From an uncultured Frankineae bacterium (GTDB lineage Bacteria; Actinomycetota; Actinomycetes; Mycobacteriales; SCTD01), in contig CADCUE010000295.1 of the NCBI GenBank assembly GCA_902805805.1, forward strand, positions 1 to 21,564: a DNA stretch of 21,564 nt, written 5' to 3'. Below are positions 10,375 to 16,471 of the stretch, in pieces. Positions within the stretch are counted from its first letter, which is position 1. Every line of letters begins with the position of its first letter. The notes beneath the pieces were generated by a model. The model was not told the origin of the DNA. It ran no database searches and was given only the letters and a program-made list of their open reading frames with translations. The translations under genes were made by a program, and so were the position numbers.

Positions 10375-11661
10375 GTGGACGCGCAGCAGCCCCTCACCGG
10401 CTGGCGGGACAGCGGAGCCGCGAGCGCACCCGGAGTGCCGGGTCTGCAGCCCGCGCCGGTGCCCGTCGTCGCGCCGCAGCCGACCGTGGCGCCGGCGAGC
10501 GCTGCGCCGATGATCCCCGCCCAGGCCGTGCCGGCTCCGCCGGCGCCGGGGAGCGCGGGCGCCGGACGGATCGGCGCAGAGGACAACAGCGCCGACAGCG
10601 CCTTCCTCGCCGACCTGCTCACGTACGTCCTGGACGGCGGCTGCTCCGACCTGCACCTGACCACCGGCGCCTGCCCCACGGTCCGCATCTCCGGCAGCCT
10701 GGTGCAGCTCGACGAGTTCCCCGTCATGACGCCGCAGATCATCCAGCAGACGCTGTACACGATCATGTCGCAGAAGCAGCGCGAGACGTTCGAGGAGAAG
10801 CTCGAGCTCGACTTCGCGTACGCCCTGCCCGGCAGCGCCCGGTTCCGGGTCAACGTCTACCGGCAGCGCGACAGCCTGGGCGCGGCGTTCCGGCTCATCC
10901 CGAACGGCATCCGCCCGCTCGAGGACCTCGGCGTCCCGCCTGCGGTGGCCAACTTCGCCATGCTGGCACGTGGTTTCGTCCTGGTGACCGGTCCGACCGG
11001 CTCGGGCAAGTCCACGACGCTGGCGGCCGTCGTCGACCTGGCCAACCGGCAGCGCAACGACCACCTGATGACCATCGAGGACCCCATCGAGTTCCTGCAC
11101 CCGCACAAGGGCTGCCTGGTCAACCAGCGCGAGGTCGGCACGGACACCTGGTCGTTCAAGAACGCGCTCAAGCACGTCCTGCGCCAGGACCCGGACATCA
11201 TCCTCGTCGGGGAGATGCGCGACCTGGAGACCATCGAGATCGCCCTGACCGCGGCCGAGACCGGTCACCTTGTCATGGCGACGCTGCACACGCAGGACGC
11301 CGCGCAGACGATCGACCGCGTCATCGACGTGTTCCCGCCGGGGCAGCAGCAGCAGGTCAGGGTGCAGCTGGCCGGCGCGCTCCAGGGGGTGGTCTGCCAG
11401 CAGCTCGTGCCCACGGCGGACGGCAAGGGGCGCGTCGTCGCGGTCGAGGTCATGACCGCCACGCCGGCGATCCGCAACCTCATCCGCGAGGGCAAGACCC
11501 ACCAGATCTACTCGGCCCTGCAGGCCGGCGCCAAGCACGGGATGCAGACGATGGACAGCCACCTCGCGCAGCTGGTGCGCGAAGGCCGGATCACCTACAA
11601 CGCAGCGCTGGAGAAGTGCCACCACCAGGAGGACTTCAACCGGCTCTGCGGCCGGGGCTAG
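10375..11661 (+). CDS. pilT: Type IV pilus retraction ATPase PilT, with N-terminal Pro/Ala-rich extension
   Basis: This 428-residue hexameric ATPase drives pilus retraction and twitching. The PilT core starts near residue 75 with FLADLLTYVLDGGCSDLHLTTGA. Walker A is GPTGSGKST (206-214, K212), Walker B lies in DPDIILVGE (272-280) and the His box is ATLHTQD (H305). The retraction signature AIRNLIRE is intact at 365-372, and the zinc tetracysteine of PilB is absent; both identify PilT. Before the core lies a ~75-residue extension rich in P, A and V (PAPVPVVAPQPTVAP), probably disordered; PilT is usually ~350 residues. GTG 10375 has AGGAAGGA directly upstream. An in-frame ATG at 10327 falls inside the -10 element, so it cannot be the start from that promoter. 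Confidence 0.95.
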   Translation: MDAQQPLTGWRDSGAASAPGVPGLQPAPVPVVAPQPTVAPASAAPMIPAQAVPAPPAPGSAGAGRIGAEDNSADSAFLADLLTYVLDGGCSDLHLTTGACPTVRISGSLVQLDEFPVMTPQIIQQTLYTIMSQKQRETFEEKLELDFAYALPGSARFRVNVYRQRDSLGAAFRLIPNGIRPLEDLGVPPAVANFAMLARGFVLVTGPTGSGKSTTLAAVVDLANRQRNDHLMTIEDPIEFLHPHKGCLVNQREVGTDTWSFKNALKHVLRQDPDIILVGEMRDLETIEIALTAAETGHLVMATLHTQDAAQTIDRVIDVFPPGQQQQVRVQLAGALQGVVCQQLVPTADGKGRVVAVEVMTATPAIRNLIREGKTHQIYSALQAGAKHGMQTMDSHLAQLVREGRITYNAALEKCHHQEDFNRLCGRG

Positions 11662-11669
11662 CCCGCGAC

Positions 11670-12893
11670 ATGGCCAACGCGACGTTCGAGTACAAGGTCC
11701 GCGACTCCGGCGGCAAGATCCGGACCGGCAAGCTGCAGGCCGAGTCGGCGGCGCAGGTCGCCACCAAGCTGCGGGGGATGGGCTACGCCACCGTCAGCAT
11801 CACGCAGGGCAACACCGGCCTGAACCGCGAGCTGGCGCTGCCCTTCGCGAGGAAGAAGAAGGTCAAGCTCAAGGACCTGGCCGTCTTCTCGCGGCAGTTC
11901 GCGACCATGATCGACTCCGGGCTGTCGCTCCTGAGGGCGCTGAGCATCCTGACCGAGCAGACGGAGAACAAGGAGCTCGCGCGGGTCGTCGGCGAGGTGC
12001 GCAACGACATCGAGAACGGCAACTCGCTCTCGGCCGGTCTGGCCAAGCACCCGGACGTCTTCCCGCCGCTGCTCATGAACATGTGCCGGGCGGGCGAGGT
12101 CGGCGGCTTCCTCGACAAGGTGCTGCTGCAGATCGCCGAGAACTACGAGGCCGAGGTGCGGCTCCGGGGCAAGATCAAGGCGGCGATGACCTATCCGGTC
12201 GTCGTGTTCATCATCGCCATCCTGGCCGTCGTCGGCATGCTGCTGTTCATCGTCCCCGTCTTCGTCGGGCTGTTCGCCGACTTCGACAGCGAGCTGCCGG
12301 CACCGACCCGGTTCCTCGTCTTCCTGTCGGGGCTCATGAAGATCGCCGCGCCGTTGGGCCTGGTGGCGTTCGTCGCCTTCATGGCCATCTGGCCGAAGGT
12401 CAAGCGGCACGACCGCGTGCGCAACGTCCTGGACCCGCTCAAGCTCAAGATCCCGATCTTCGGCCTGCTGTTCCAGAAGATCGCGCTCGCCCGCTTCGCC
12501 CGCAACCTCGGCACCATGATGTCCAGTGGCGTGCCGATCCTGCAGAGCCTGGAGATCGTGTCGGCGACGACCGGCAACGTGGTCCTGGAGCGCGCGCTGC
12601 ACGACGTCCAGTCCAGCGTCCGCCAGGGCGAGGCGCTGGCGCAGCCGCTCACCAAGCACCCGGTCTTCCCGCCCATGGTGGTGCAGATGATGTCCGTCGG
12701 CGAGGACACCGGCGCGCTCGACACGATGCTGCACAAGATCTCCGAGTTCTACGACCAGGAGGTCGAGGCGACGACAGAGGCCCTCACCGCCCTCATCGAG
12801 CCGCTGATGATCGTGGTCATCGGCGCCATCATCGGGTCGATGATCATCGCGCTGTACATGCCGATCTTCACCCTCATGAACGTCATCTCGTAG
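11670..12893 (+). CDS. pilC: Type IV pilus inner-membrane platform protein PilC
   Basis: This 407-residue platform protein couples the PilB/PilT motors to pilin insertion and removal. Two T2SSF domains are visible. The first starts near VKLKDLAVFSRQFATMIDSGLSLLRAL and the second near IFQ-like LLFQKIALARFARNLGTMMSSGVPILQSLEI. Transmembrane segments follow the first domain (about residues 176-200), lie between the domains (around IAAPLGLVAFVAFMAIW), and end the protein (EPLMIVVIGAIIGSMIIALYMPIF). Start ATG 11670 is 8 nt after the pilT stop. It has only a weak ribosome binding site, so translation is probably coupled to pilT. Length is typical. It is the last plus-strand gene before a convergent small gene. 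Confidence 0.95.
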   Translation: MANATFEYKVRDSGGKIRTGKLQAESAAQVATKLRGMGYATVSITQGNTGLNRELALPFARKKKVKLKDLAVFSRQFATMIDSGLSLLRALSILTEQTENKELARVVGEVRNDIENGNSLSAGLAKHPDVFPPLLMNMCRAGEVGGFLDKVLLQIAENYEAEVRLRGKIKAAMTYPVVVFIIAILAVVGMLLFIVPVFVGLFADFDSELPAPTRFLVFLSGLMKIAAPLGLVAFVAFMAIWPKVKRHDRVRNVLDPLKLKIPIFGLLFQKIALARFARNLGTMMSSGVPILQSLEIVSATTGNVVLERALHDVQSSVRQGEALAQPLTKHPVFPPMVVQMMSVGEDTGALDTMLHKISEFYDQEVEATTEALTALIEPLMIVVIGAIIGSMIIALYMPIFTLMNVIS

Positions 12894-12930
12894 GACGCGT
12901 CAACGGCCGTCCCGCCGGAAGCTCGGGCGA

Positions 12931-12942
12931 GGTCCCGGGACC
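12931..12942. repeat. 12-bp palindrome downstream of pilC
   Basis: GGTCCCGGGACC is a perfect palindrome 38 nt after the pilC stop, in the 215-nt gap between two convergent genes. It could be a fold in the pilC 3' UTR or chance in a GC-rich background. Apart from this and the long hairpin at 13012-13075, I see no gene in 12894-13108. Confidence 0.25.
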
Positions 12943-13011
12943 GGCGCACACCGGCGTGGTCCTGCTCGAGCCGGCAGACCGCGACAGCCCGGTGCACGTT
13001 CGCGCACAGCA

Positions 13012-13075
13012 CGAGGACCTCCTGTCGACGAGGCGGCGCCCTGAGCGGGCTCCGCCTCACGACAGGAGGTCCTCG
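13012..13075. terminator. Long near-perfect hairpin between convergent genes, probable bidirectional terminator
   Basis: Two perfectly complementary 16-nt arms (13012-13027 and 13060-13075) enclose a further 7-bp stem (13030-13036 with 13052-13058) and a 4-bp stem (13038-13041 with 13047-13050), closing on a 5-nt loop. About 27 base pairs form with only a 2x1 and a 1x1 interruption. No T-run follows on either strand, as in many actinobacterial I-shaped terminators. The position between the ends of pilC and the reverse-strand gene fits bidirectional termination. The arms carry AGGAGG and its complement CCTCCT, so a regulatory RNA is another possibility. Confidence 0.6.
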
Positions 13076-13108
13076 GTGGCACGACCGGTCAGGTCGTGCG
13101 TGCGGCGG

Positions 13109-13366
13109 CTAGACGGCCGGTGCGGCAGGCGCGGTGCGGGGCTCCCGCTGCGCCGGCAGGTGCGGCGCGGTGGCGGTCGGCTCACCGGCCTGCTCCGCCC
13201 CGGCCGGCACGGCCTGCTGCGGGACGACGGGCGCAGCTGCGGCCGCCGTCCCGGTGGGCGGTTCGTGGCGCTGGCCGGCACTGATGCACTTGCCCACCAG
13301 GATGGCGAAGGGCAAGGAGATCACCAGCCAGCTCAGGCCCAGGACCACGGCCACGGTTTCCAACAT
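13109..13366 (-). CDS. Small single-pass membrane protein with Pro/Ala-rich tail, in the pilus locus
   Basis: This 85-residue protein is not recognised as a known family. Residues 2-28 form one hydrophobic segment (LETVAVVLGLSWLVISLPFA, then ILVGKCI). A hydrophilic tail of about 57 residues follows, dominated by Ala, Pro, Thr, Glu and Gln. The start is well supported: GAGGAGG lies 6 nt upstream of the ATG. A sigma-28-like element (CTCA, 16 nt, GCCGACAT) lies about 33 nt upstream of the ATG. It is the only reverse-strand gene inside the pilus locus and is divergent from pilA. The arrangement suggests a pilus accessory or regulatory membrane protein, which is inference. The plus-strand frame opposite it is arginine-rich and looks like a shadow. 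Confidence 0.7.
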   Translation of the reverse strand: MLETVAVVLGLSWLVISLPFAILVGKCISAGQRHEPPTGTAAAAAPVVPQQAVPAGAEQAGEPTATAPHLPAQREPRTAPAAPAV

Positions 13367-13398
13367 CGGGGACCTCCTCGACTCGGGTTGCTCGTGAC

Positions 13399-13426
13399 AT
13401 GTCGGCAGCCCAGCCGCGGAGCTGAG
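13399..13426 (-). promoter_or_regulatory. Weaker sigma-28-like promoter of the small membrane protein gene
   Basis: Read on the minus strand, CTCA (13426-13423), 16 nt and GCCGACAT (13406-13399) resemble the four stronger plus-strand elements. The spacer is one base shorter and the -10 differs at its end. Transcription would start near 13392, about 26 nt before the ATG. The site lies back to back with the pilA promoter. Confidence 0.45.
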
Positions 13427-13491
13427 GACCCGTCCGGGTGATCCGGGGGGCAGGGCCCGCCTGCACCGGGCCGGCTGACGGGTCGGCGCCG

Positions 13492-13504
13492 GATCTCCGA
13501 GATC
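13492..13504. promoter_or_regulatory. Inverted repeat GATCTC-C-GAGATC next to the pilA -35
   Basis: Two perfect 6-bp arms around one base end 5 nt before the pilA TCAAG element. The site lies in the divergent region between pilA and the reverse-strand small gene, centred near -47 relative to the inferred pilA start. This is a plausible operator for a dimeric regulator; nothing in the sequence names it. Confidence 0.35.
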
Positions 13505-13509
13505 AGCGC

Positions 13510-13537
13510 TCAAGTCGGGGATGGCGCCGCCCGATGC
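13510..13537 (+). promoter_or_regulatory. Sigma-28-like promoter of pilA and its riboswitch leader
   Basis: TCAAG (13510-13514), 15 nt and CCCGATGC (13530-13537) match the pilB, pilT and pilM elements in 12 of 13 fixed positions with the same spacing. A start near 13544 would place the 5' end just before the riboswitch, so a ~180-nt leader precedes the pilA ATG. Confidence 0.7.
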
Positions 13538-13560
13538 CCTGGAGTGTCAACGAGCCGCAA

Positions 13561-13647
13561 GGCCAAGCAGGGGCACACCCGTCGCAAGGCGGGGTCGCAA
13601 AGCCGAGGGACCTGAGCACGTCGCAGGTCAGCCTGGCTACCTCGGCC
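13561..13647 (+). promoter_or_regulatory. Cyclic di-GMP-I (GEMM-I) riboswitch aptamer in the pilA leader
   Basis: The segment aligns element by element with the Vibrio Vc2 aptamer. GGGCACA (13571-13577) corresponds to GGGCAAA. A 6-bp stem CCCGTC/GGCGGG is capped by the GNRA tetraloop GCAA (13584-13587). The hallmark GTCGCAAAGCC (13594-13604) follows. The P3 stem GACCTG/CAGGTC (13609-13614 with 13624-13629) runs into the tetraloop-receptor and junction strand AGCCTGGCTACC (13630-13641). GGCC at 13561-13564 can close P1 with GGCC at 13644-13647. A G sits at the position I align with ligand-contacting G20 (13572), favouring c-di-GMP over cGAMP. GEMM-I switches upstream of pilin genes are known in other bacteria. 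Direction of control cannot be read with certainty. Confidence 0.93.
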
Positions 13648-13720
13648 GGCCTCCTCCTGTCGGAGGAGCCGCGTGAGGACCGACCACCCGCGCGGCTCAC
13701 ATCTCTCACGTCCAGGAGGA
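13648..13720 (+). promoter_or_regulatory. Expression platform of the pilA riboswitch with anti-Shine-Dalgarno
   Basis: Directly after the aptamer, CTCCTCC (13651-13657) pairs with GGAGGAG (13662-13668) over a 4-nt loop. The overlapping TCCTCCTG (13652-13659) is a perfect 8-nt complement of CAGGAGGA (13713-13720), which holds the pilA ribosome binding site. The two pairings exclude each other. GAGCC at 13552-13556, upstream of P1, could also capture the left strand through GGCCTC. This is consistent with translational control, or with an I-shaped terminator without a T-run. The switching mechanism is inferred. Confidence 0.55.
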
Positions 13721-13725
13721 CACCC

Positions 13726-14175
13726 ATGCTCGCTCGCATCCGCAAGGCCGCAGAGGACAAGGACAGCGGCTTCACCCTCATCGAGCTGCTGGTGGTCATG
13801 ATCATCATCGGCATCCTCGCGGCCATCGCCATCCCGGCCTTCCTCAACCAGCGCAACAAGGCGCGGGAGAGCTCGGCCAAGTCCGACGCCACCAACATCG
13901 CCAAGGAGTTCGCGGCCGGTCTGGTCGACGGCCAGTTCGACGTCGCCACCTCCGGCGCCTTCGCCGCCGGCGCCGCGGCGACCGTGAAGTACAACACCAC
14001 CGCGGACGCGGCGGACGTCGTCGTGCCCGTCAAGCTGTCCAACGGCAACGCCATGAAGTACGCCACGGTGATCTCGAGCGACAGCTACACCGTCACCGTC
14101 TGCCCGGCGGCGGACGGCGCCTCGGCCTGGACCGTGACCGAGGCCGGCCTGTCCCGCGGCGGCACCTGCGTCTAG
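13726..14175 (+). CDS. pilA: Type IV major pilin PilA
   Basis: This 149-residue prepilin has a 15-residue charged leader ending in SG, cleaved before F16 by PilD. The motif G-FTLIELLVVMIIIGILAAIAI gives the N-terminal alpha helix, with the essential Glu at mature position 5 (E20). The rest of the helix (NQRNKARESSAKSDATNIAKEF) and a short beta domain follow. C126 and C148 probably form the disulfide of the C-terminal D-region. ATG 13726 is fixed by AGGAGG at 13714-13719, 6 nt upstream. It has its own sigma-28-like promoter, a c-di-GMP-I leader and a strong hairpin directly after the stop, so it is probably made as a separate abundant transcript. I call it the major pilin from this context and its simple architecture. 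Confidence 0.93.
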   Translation: MLARIRKAAEDKDSGFTLIELLVVMIIIGILAAIAIPAFLNQRNKARESSAKSDATNIAKEFAAGLVDGQFDVATSGAFAAGAAATVKYNTTADAADVVVPVKLSNGNAMKYATVISSDSYTVTVCPAADGASAWTVTEAGLSRGGTCV

Positions 14176-14178
14176 CAG

Positions 14179-14235
14179 CACGCGCACGGCACGGGTGGGG
14201 ACAGTCCTCGGACCGTCCCCACCCGTACGCGCGTG
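14179..14235 (+). terminator. Strong hairpin after pilA
   Basis: Starting 3 nt after the pilA stop, CGGGTGGGGAC (14192-14202) pairs perfectly with GTCCCCACCCG (14215-14225), an 11-bp GC-rich stem. CACGCGC (14179-14185) and GCGCGTG (14229-14235) can extend it after an internal loop. No T-tract follows. It could terminate or attenuate transcription, and could protect the pilA 3' end while limiting read-through to the minor pilins. Confidence 0.75.
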
Positions 14236-14298
14236 ACGTCCCTGCCTCCAGCCCCGACCGCCAGCTCCGCCAGCCCCGCACCGACCGAGGAGGTCTCG

Positions 14299-14796
14299 AT
14301 GTCTCGACCCGGACGCCGAGGCGCTGCGGCGGGCGCGGGCGAGGGCGGCTTCACCCTGGTCGAGGCGGTGGTGAGCCTCAGCATCGTCGGCATCCTGATG
14401 GCCATGGCCGTGCCCGCCTGGGGCAGCTACCGGGCCAACCAGGAGCGGGTCAGCGCCTCCCGCGAGGTCGTCTCCGTCCTGCGCAACGCCCAGATGCGGG
14501 CCACCGCCGAGGAGACCTCCTACCGGGTCCACGTCGACGTGGCAGCGCGCGCGCTGACGGTCAGCCGGTTCGACGGAGCGGCCTGGGTCCCCCGCAGCAC
14601 CCGGCTCGTGCCCGGCAGCGCCGTCCGACTCGACGCACCGGCCTTCCTCGACCGGTCCGGCACCACCACGGCGCACGTCTACTTCTACGCCCGGGGCACG
14701 GCGAGCCCGGGGAGCGTCCGGGTCCGCAGCGTGACCAGCGAGCGCTCGCACGTCATCACCGTGGAGGGACTGACCGGCCGTGTGTCCACGACCTGA
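14299..14796 (+). CDS. Minor pilin, GspH/FimT-like
   Basis: This 165-residue prepilin has the cleavage site GEGG-FTLVEAVVSL (G17, F18) and Glu at mature position 5 (E22). The hydrophobic helix is VVSLSIVGILMAMAVPAW. The following ASREVVSVLRNAQMRATAEETSYRVHVD matches the GspH/FimT pattern. These proteins prime assembly and sit at the pilus tip in relatives. ATG 14299 follows GAGGAGG (14287-14293) with 5-nt spacing. No sigma-28-like element precedes it, so it is probably expressed by read-through past the pilA hairpin or from a promoter I cannot see. Its end overlaps the next gene by 17 nt. Confidence 0.88.
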   Translation: MSRPGRRGAAAGAGEGGFTLVEAVVSLSIVGILMAMAVPAWGSYRANQERVSASREVVSVLRNAQMRATAEETSYRVHVDVAARALTVSRFDGAAWVPRSTRLVPGSAVRLDAPAFLDRSGTTTAHVYFYARGTASPGSVRVRSVTSERSHVITVEGLTGRVSTT

Positions 14797-16471
14797 CGTC
14801 CCACCGGTCGAACGCACCGACCCTGCGGAGGACGGCGGCTTCTCCCTCGTCGAGGTGCTGGTCGCCATGATGCTGTTCGCCGCGGTGGCCCTGGCCTCGC
14901 TGACCTTCTTGATCACCGGCCTGTCCGCGACGGGGCTGGCGCGCAGCGAGGCGGTGGCCAAGAACCTCAACCAGGAACGCCTGGAGGGCATGCGCAACCT
15001 GCCCTTCTACCGCCACGTCAACGTCTCGACGGTGCCGGACCTGCTCGACGTCTACTACACGAGCACGGCGATGCCGGCCGTCGGCGTGGACGCCACCGGC
15101 TTCGTCGCCGCCACCGCCCCCCGCAGCGTCGGCAAGGGCGATCCGGCCACCGGGGCGTTCTTCCGCCGGGTCTTCCCGGCCGGTCCGGCCTTCCCCGGCT
15201 TCACCCAGCGGGTGGCCACGCAGTTCCTGCGCGACGGGACGACGGTGCTGGCCGATCCGCAGTTCGTGTCGACCTCCACCGGTGCAGCCGGCCTGCCCCC
15301 CTCCACCGCGGTGGCGGTGCGGGTGACCACGCTGTGGACGTCCTCCGGCGGCGCGGCCGAGCGGCTGACGGTGGACACCCAGATCACCGACACGGCCGTC
15401 AAGGCACCGCTCGTCACGCTGCAGGCCCGCCTGTCGACCCTGCGCTTCACCGGTGTCCTCCCGTCGGCGCGCGAGCTGGTCACCGAGGCGGGAGTGCTGA
15501 ACCTGGACGGCGCCTCGTCGTCGACGACCGTGGCGTCCGCGATGGCGCAGGGCGCGACCGCGGGCATCGCGGACGGCAGCCGGGTGCAGGGCGCGACCGG
15601 CACCGTCTCGGCCCCGCCGGCGTCGACCGCGACCGTCGCCCCGTCGCCGGTGCAGGTCCTGAACGACGGGTCCCACGTCGCTGGCTTCGCCGGCACGTCC
15701 GTGACCGGGCTGTCCGTGAGCGCCGCCGCAGGGCAGCCGGGCGCCGGAACGACGACCGCGCCGGTCACGGCCGTCCTGCACGGCGGTGCCTCGGGCGGCG
15801 ACTACCTGTCGGCGAACAACCAGCCCAGCCCCACCAGCCCGCTCGGCCTCACCGCCGGGTCGGGCGTGCGCGCCACCTCGGCCGCGTGCGACAGCGGGTG
15901 CGCCGCCGTGAGAGCGGCCGGCAGCCTGGGCTCGACCGGCGGGCCGACGCACGCGGCGCGCGCCTCCCTCGAGGGCGCCGTCGCCGGCACGCTCGCCGTG
16001 CTGCCGACCGTCGACTCGCCGGACGGCGTCGTGCAGGTCACCCTCGACCACGTCGCCGTGACCTGCGCCAGCACGCCGACGACGGTCCCGCGCGGGGCGG
16101 CGAGCATCACCTACAGCGGGACGGTCCGCTACCGGACCTGGGACACGGTCGCCGGCTACGGCTACTCCCAGCCCGTCGCGATCAGCAGCACCAACCCCAC
16201 CGACCCGCTCGCCCAGGTCCCCATGTCCACCATCGTGGGCCGCGACAGCGTGGGCAACATCCTGCGCCTGTCGCACTACGTGCGGTCCTGGTCCAGCCTG
16301 AGCAGCTCCGCCGCGGCGGCCGCCACCATCGCGGCGACCGACGGCACCGCGGTGAGCGTCAGCATCCCCGGGGTGTTCACCTTCGCCAGCCAGCCCCTGC
16401 GGGCCGAGGCCGAGTCGACCGTCGGGCTGCAGCTCGGGGCGGCGTCCTGCACCGCCGCGGACCGCCGATGA
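14780..16471 (+). CDS. Large PilV-like minor pilin
   Basis: This 563-residue protein has a prepilin N-terminus: a 20-residue hydrophilic leader, EDGG-FSLVEVLVAMMLFAAVALASLTFLI, cleavage after G20 and Glu at mature position 5 (E25). This N-terminal region resembles the PilV/GspI group. The other ~500 residues are far longer than a typical minor pilin (~150-200). They include a Ser/Thr/Ala-rich low-complexity stretch (around SSSTTVASAMAQGATAG and PPASTATVAPSP) and scattered cysteines. The large ectodomain could be a tip adhesin, which is inference. GTG 14780 is the only usable start before the motif; GAGGGA lies 10 nt upstream. The stop overlaps the next ATG (ATGA). Confidence 0.85.
   Translation: MCPRPDVPPVERTDPAEDGGFSLVEVLVAMMLFAAVALASLTFLITGLSATGLARSEAVAKNLNQERLEGMRNLPFYRHVNVSTVPDLLDVYYTSTAMPAVGVDATGFVAATAPRSVGKGDPATGAFFRRVFPAGPAFPGFTQRVATQFLRDGTTVLADPQFVSTSTGAAGLPPSTAVAVRVTTLWTSSGGAAERLTVDTQITDTAVKAPLVTLQARLSTLRFTGVLPSARELVTEAGVLNLDGASSSTTVASAMAQGATAGIADGSRVQGATGTVSAPPASTATVAPSPVQVLNDGSHVAGFAGTSVTGLSVSAAAGQPGAGTTTAPVTAVLHGGASGGDYLSANNQPSPTSPLGLTAGSGVRATSAACDSGCAAVRAAGSLGSTGGPTHAARASLEGAVAGTLAVLPTVDSPDGVVQVTLDHVAVTCASTPTTVPRGAASITYSGTVRYRTWDTVAGYGYSQPVAISSTNPTDPLAQVPMSTIVGRDSVGNILRLSHYVRSWSSLSSSAAAAATIAATDGTAVSVSIPGVFTFASQPLRAEAESTVGLQLGAASCTAADRR

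Noticed and set aside
13076..13441. A plus-strand frame starting at GTG 13076, preceded by AGGAGG in the long hairpin
   Set aside because: The frame is very rich in Arg/Gly and antisense to the small membrane protein, which has better start signals and a clear transmembrane segment. The AGGAGG is explained as one hairpin arm.
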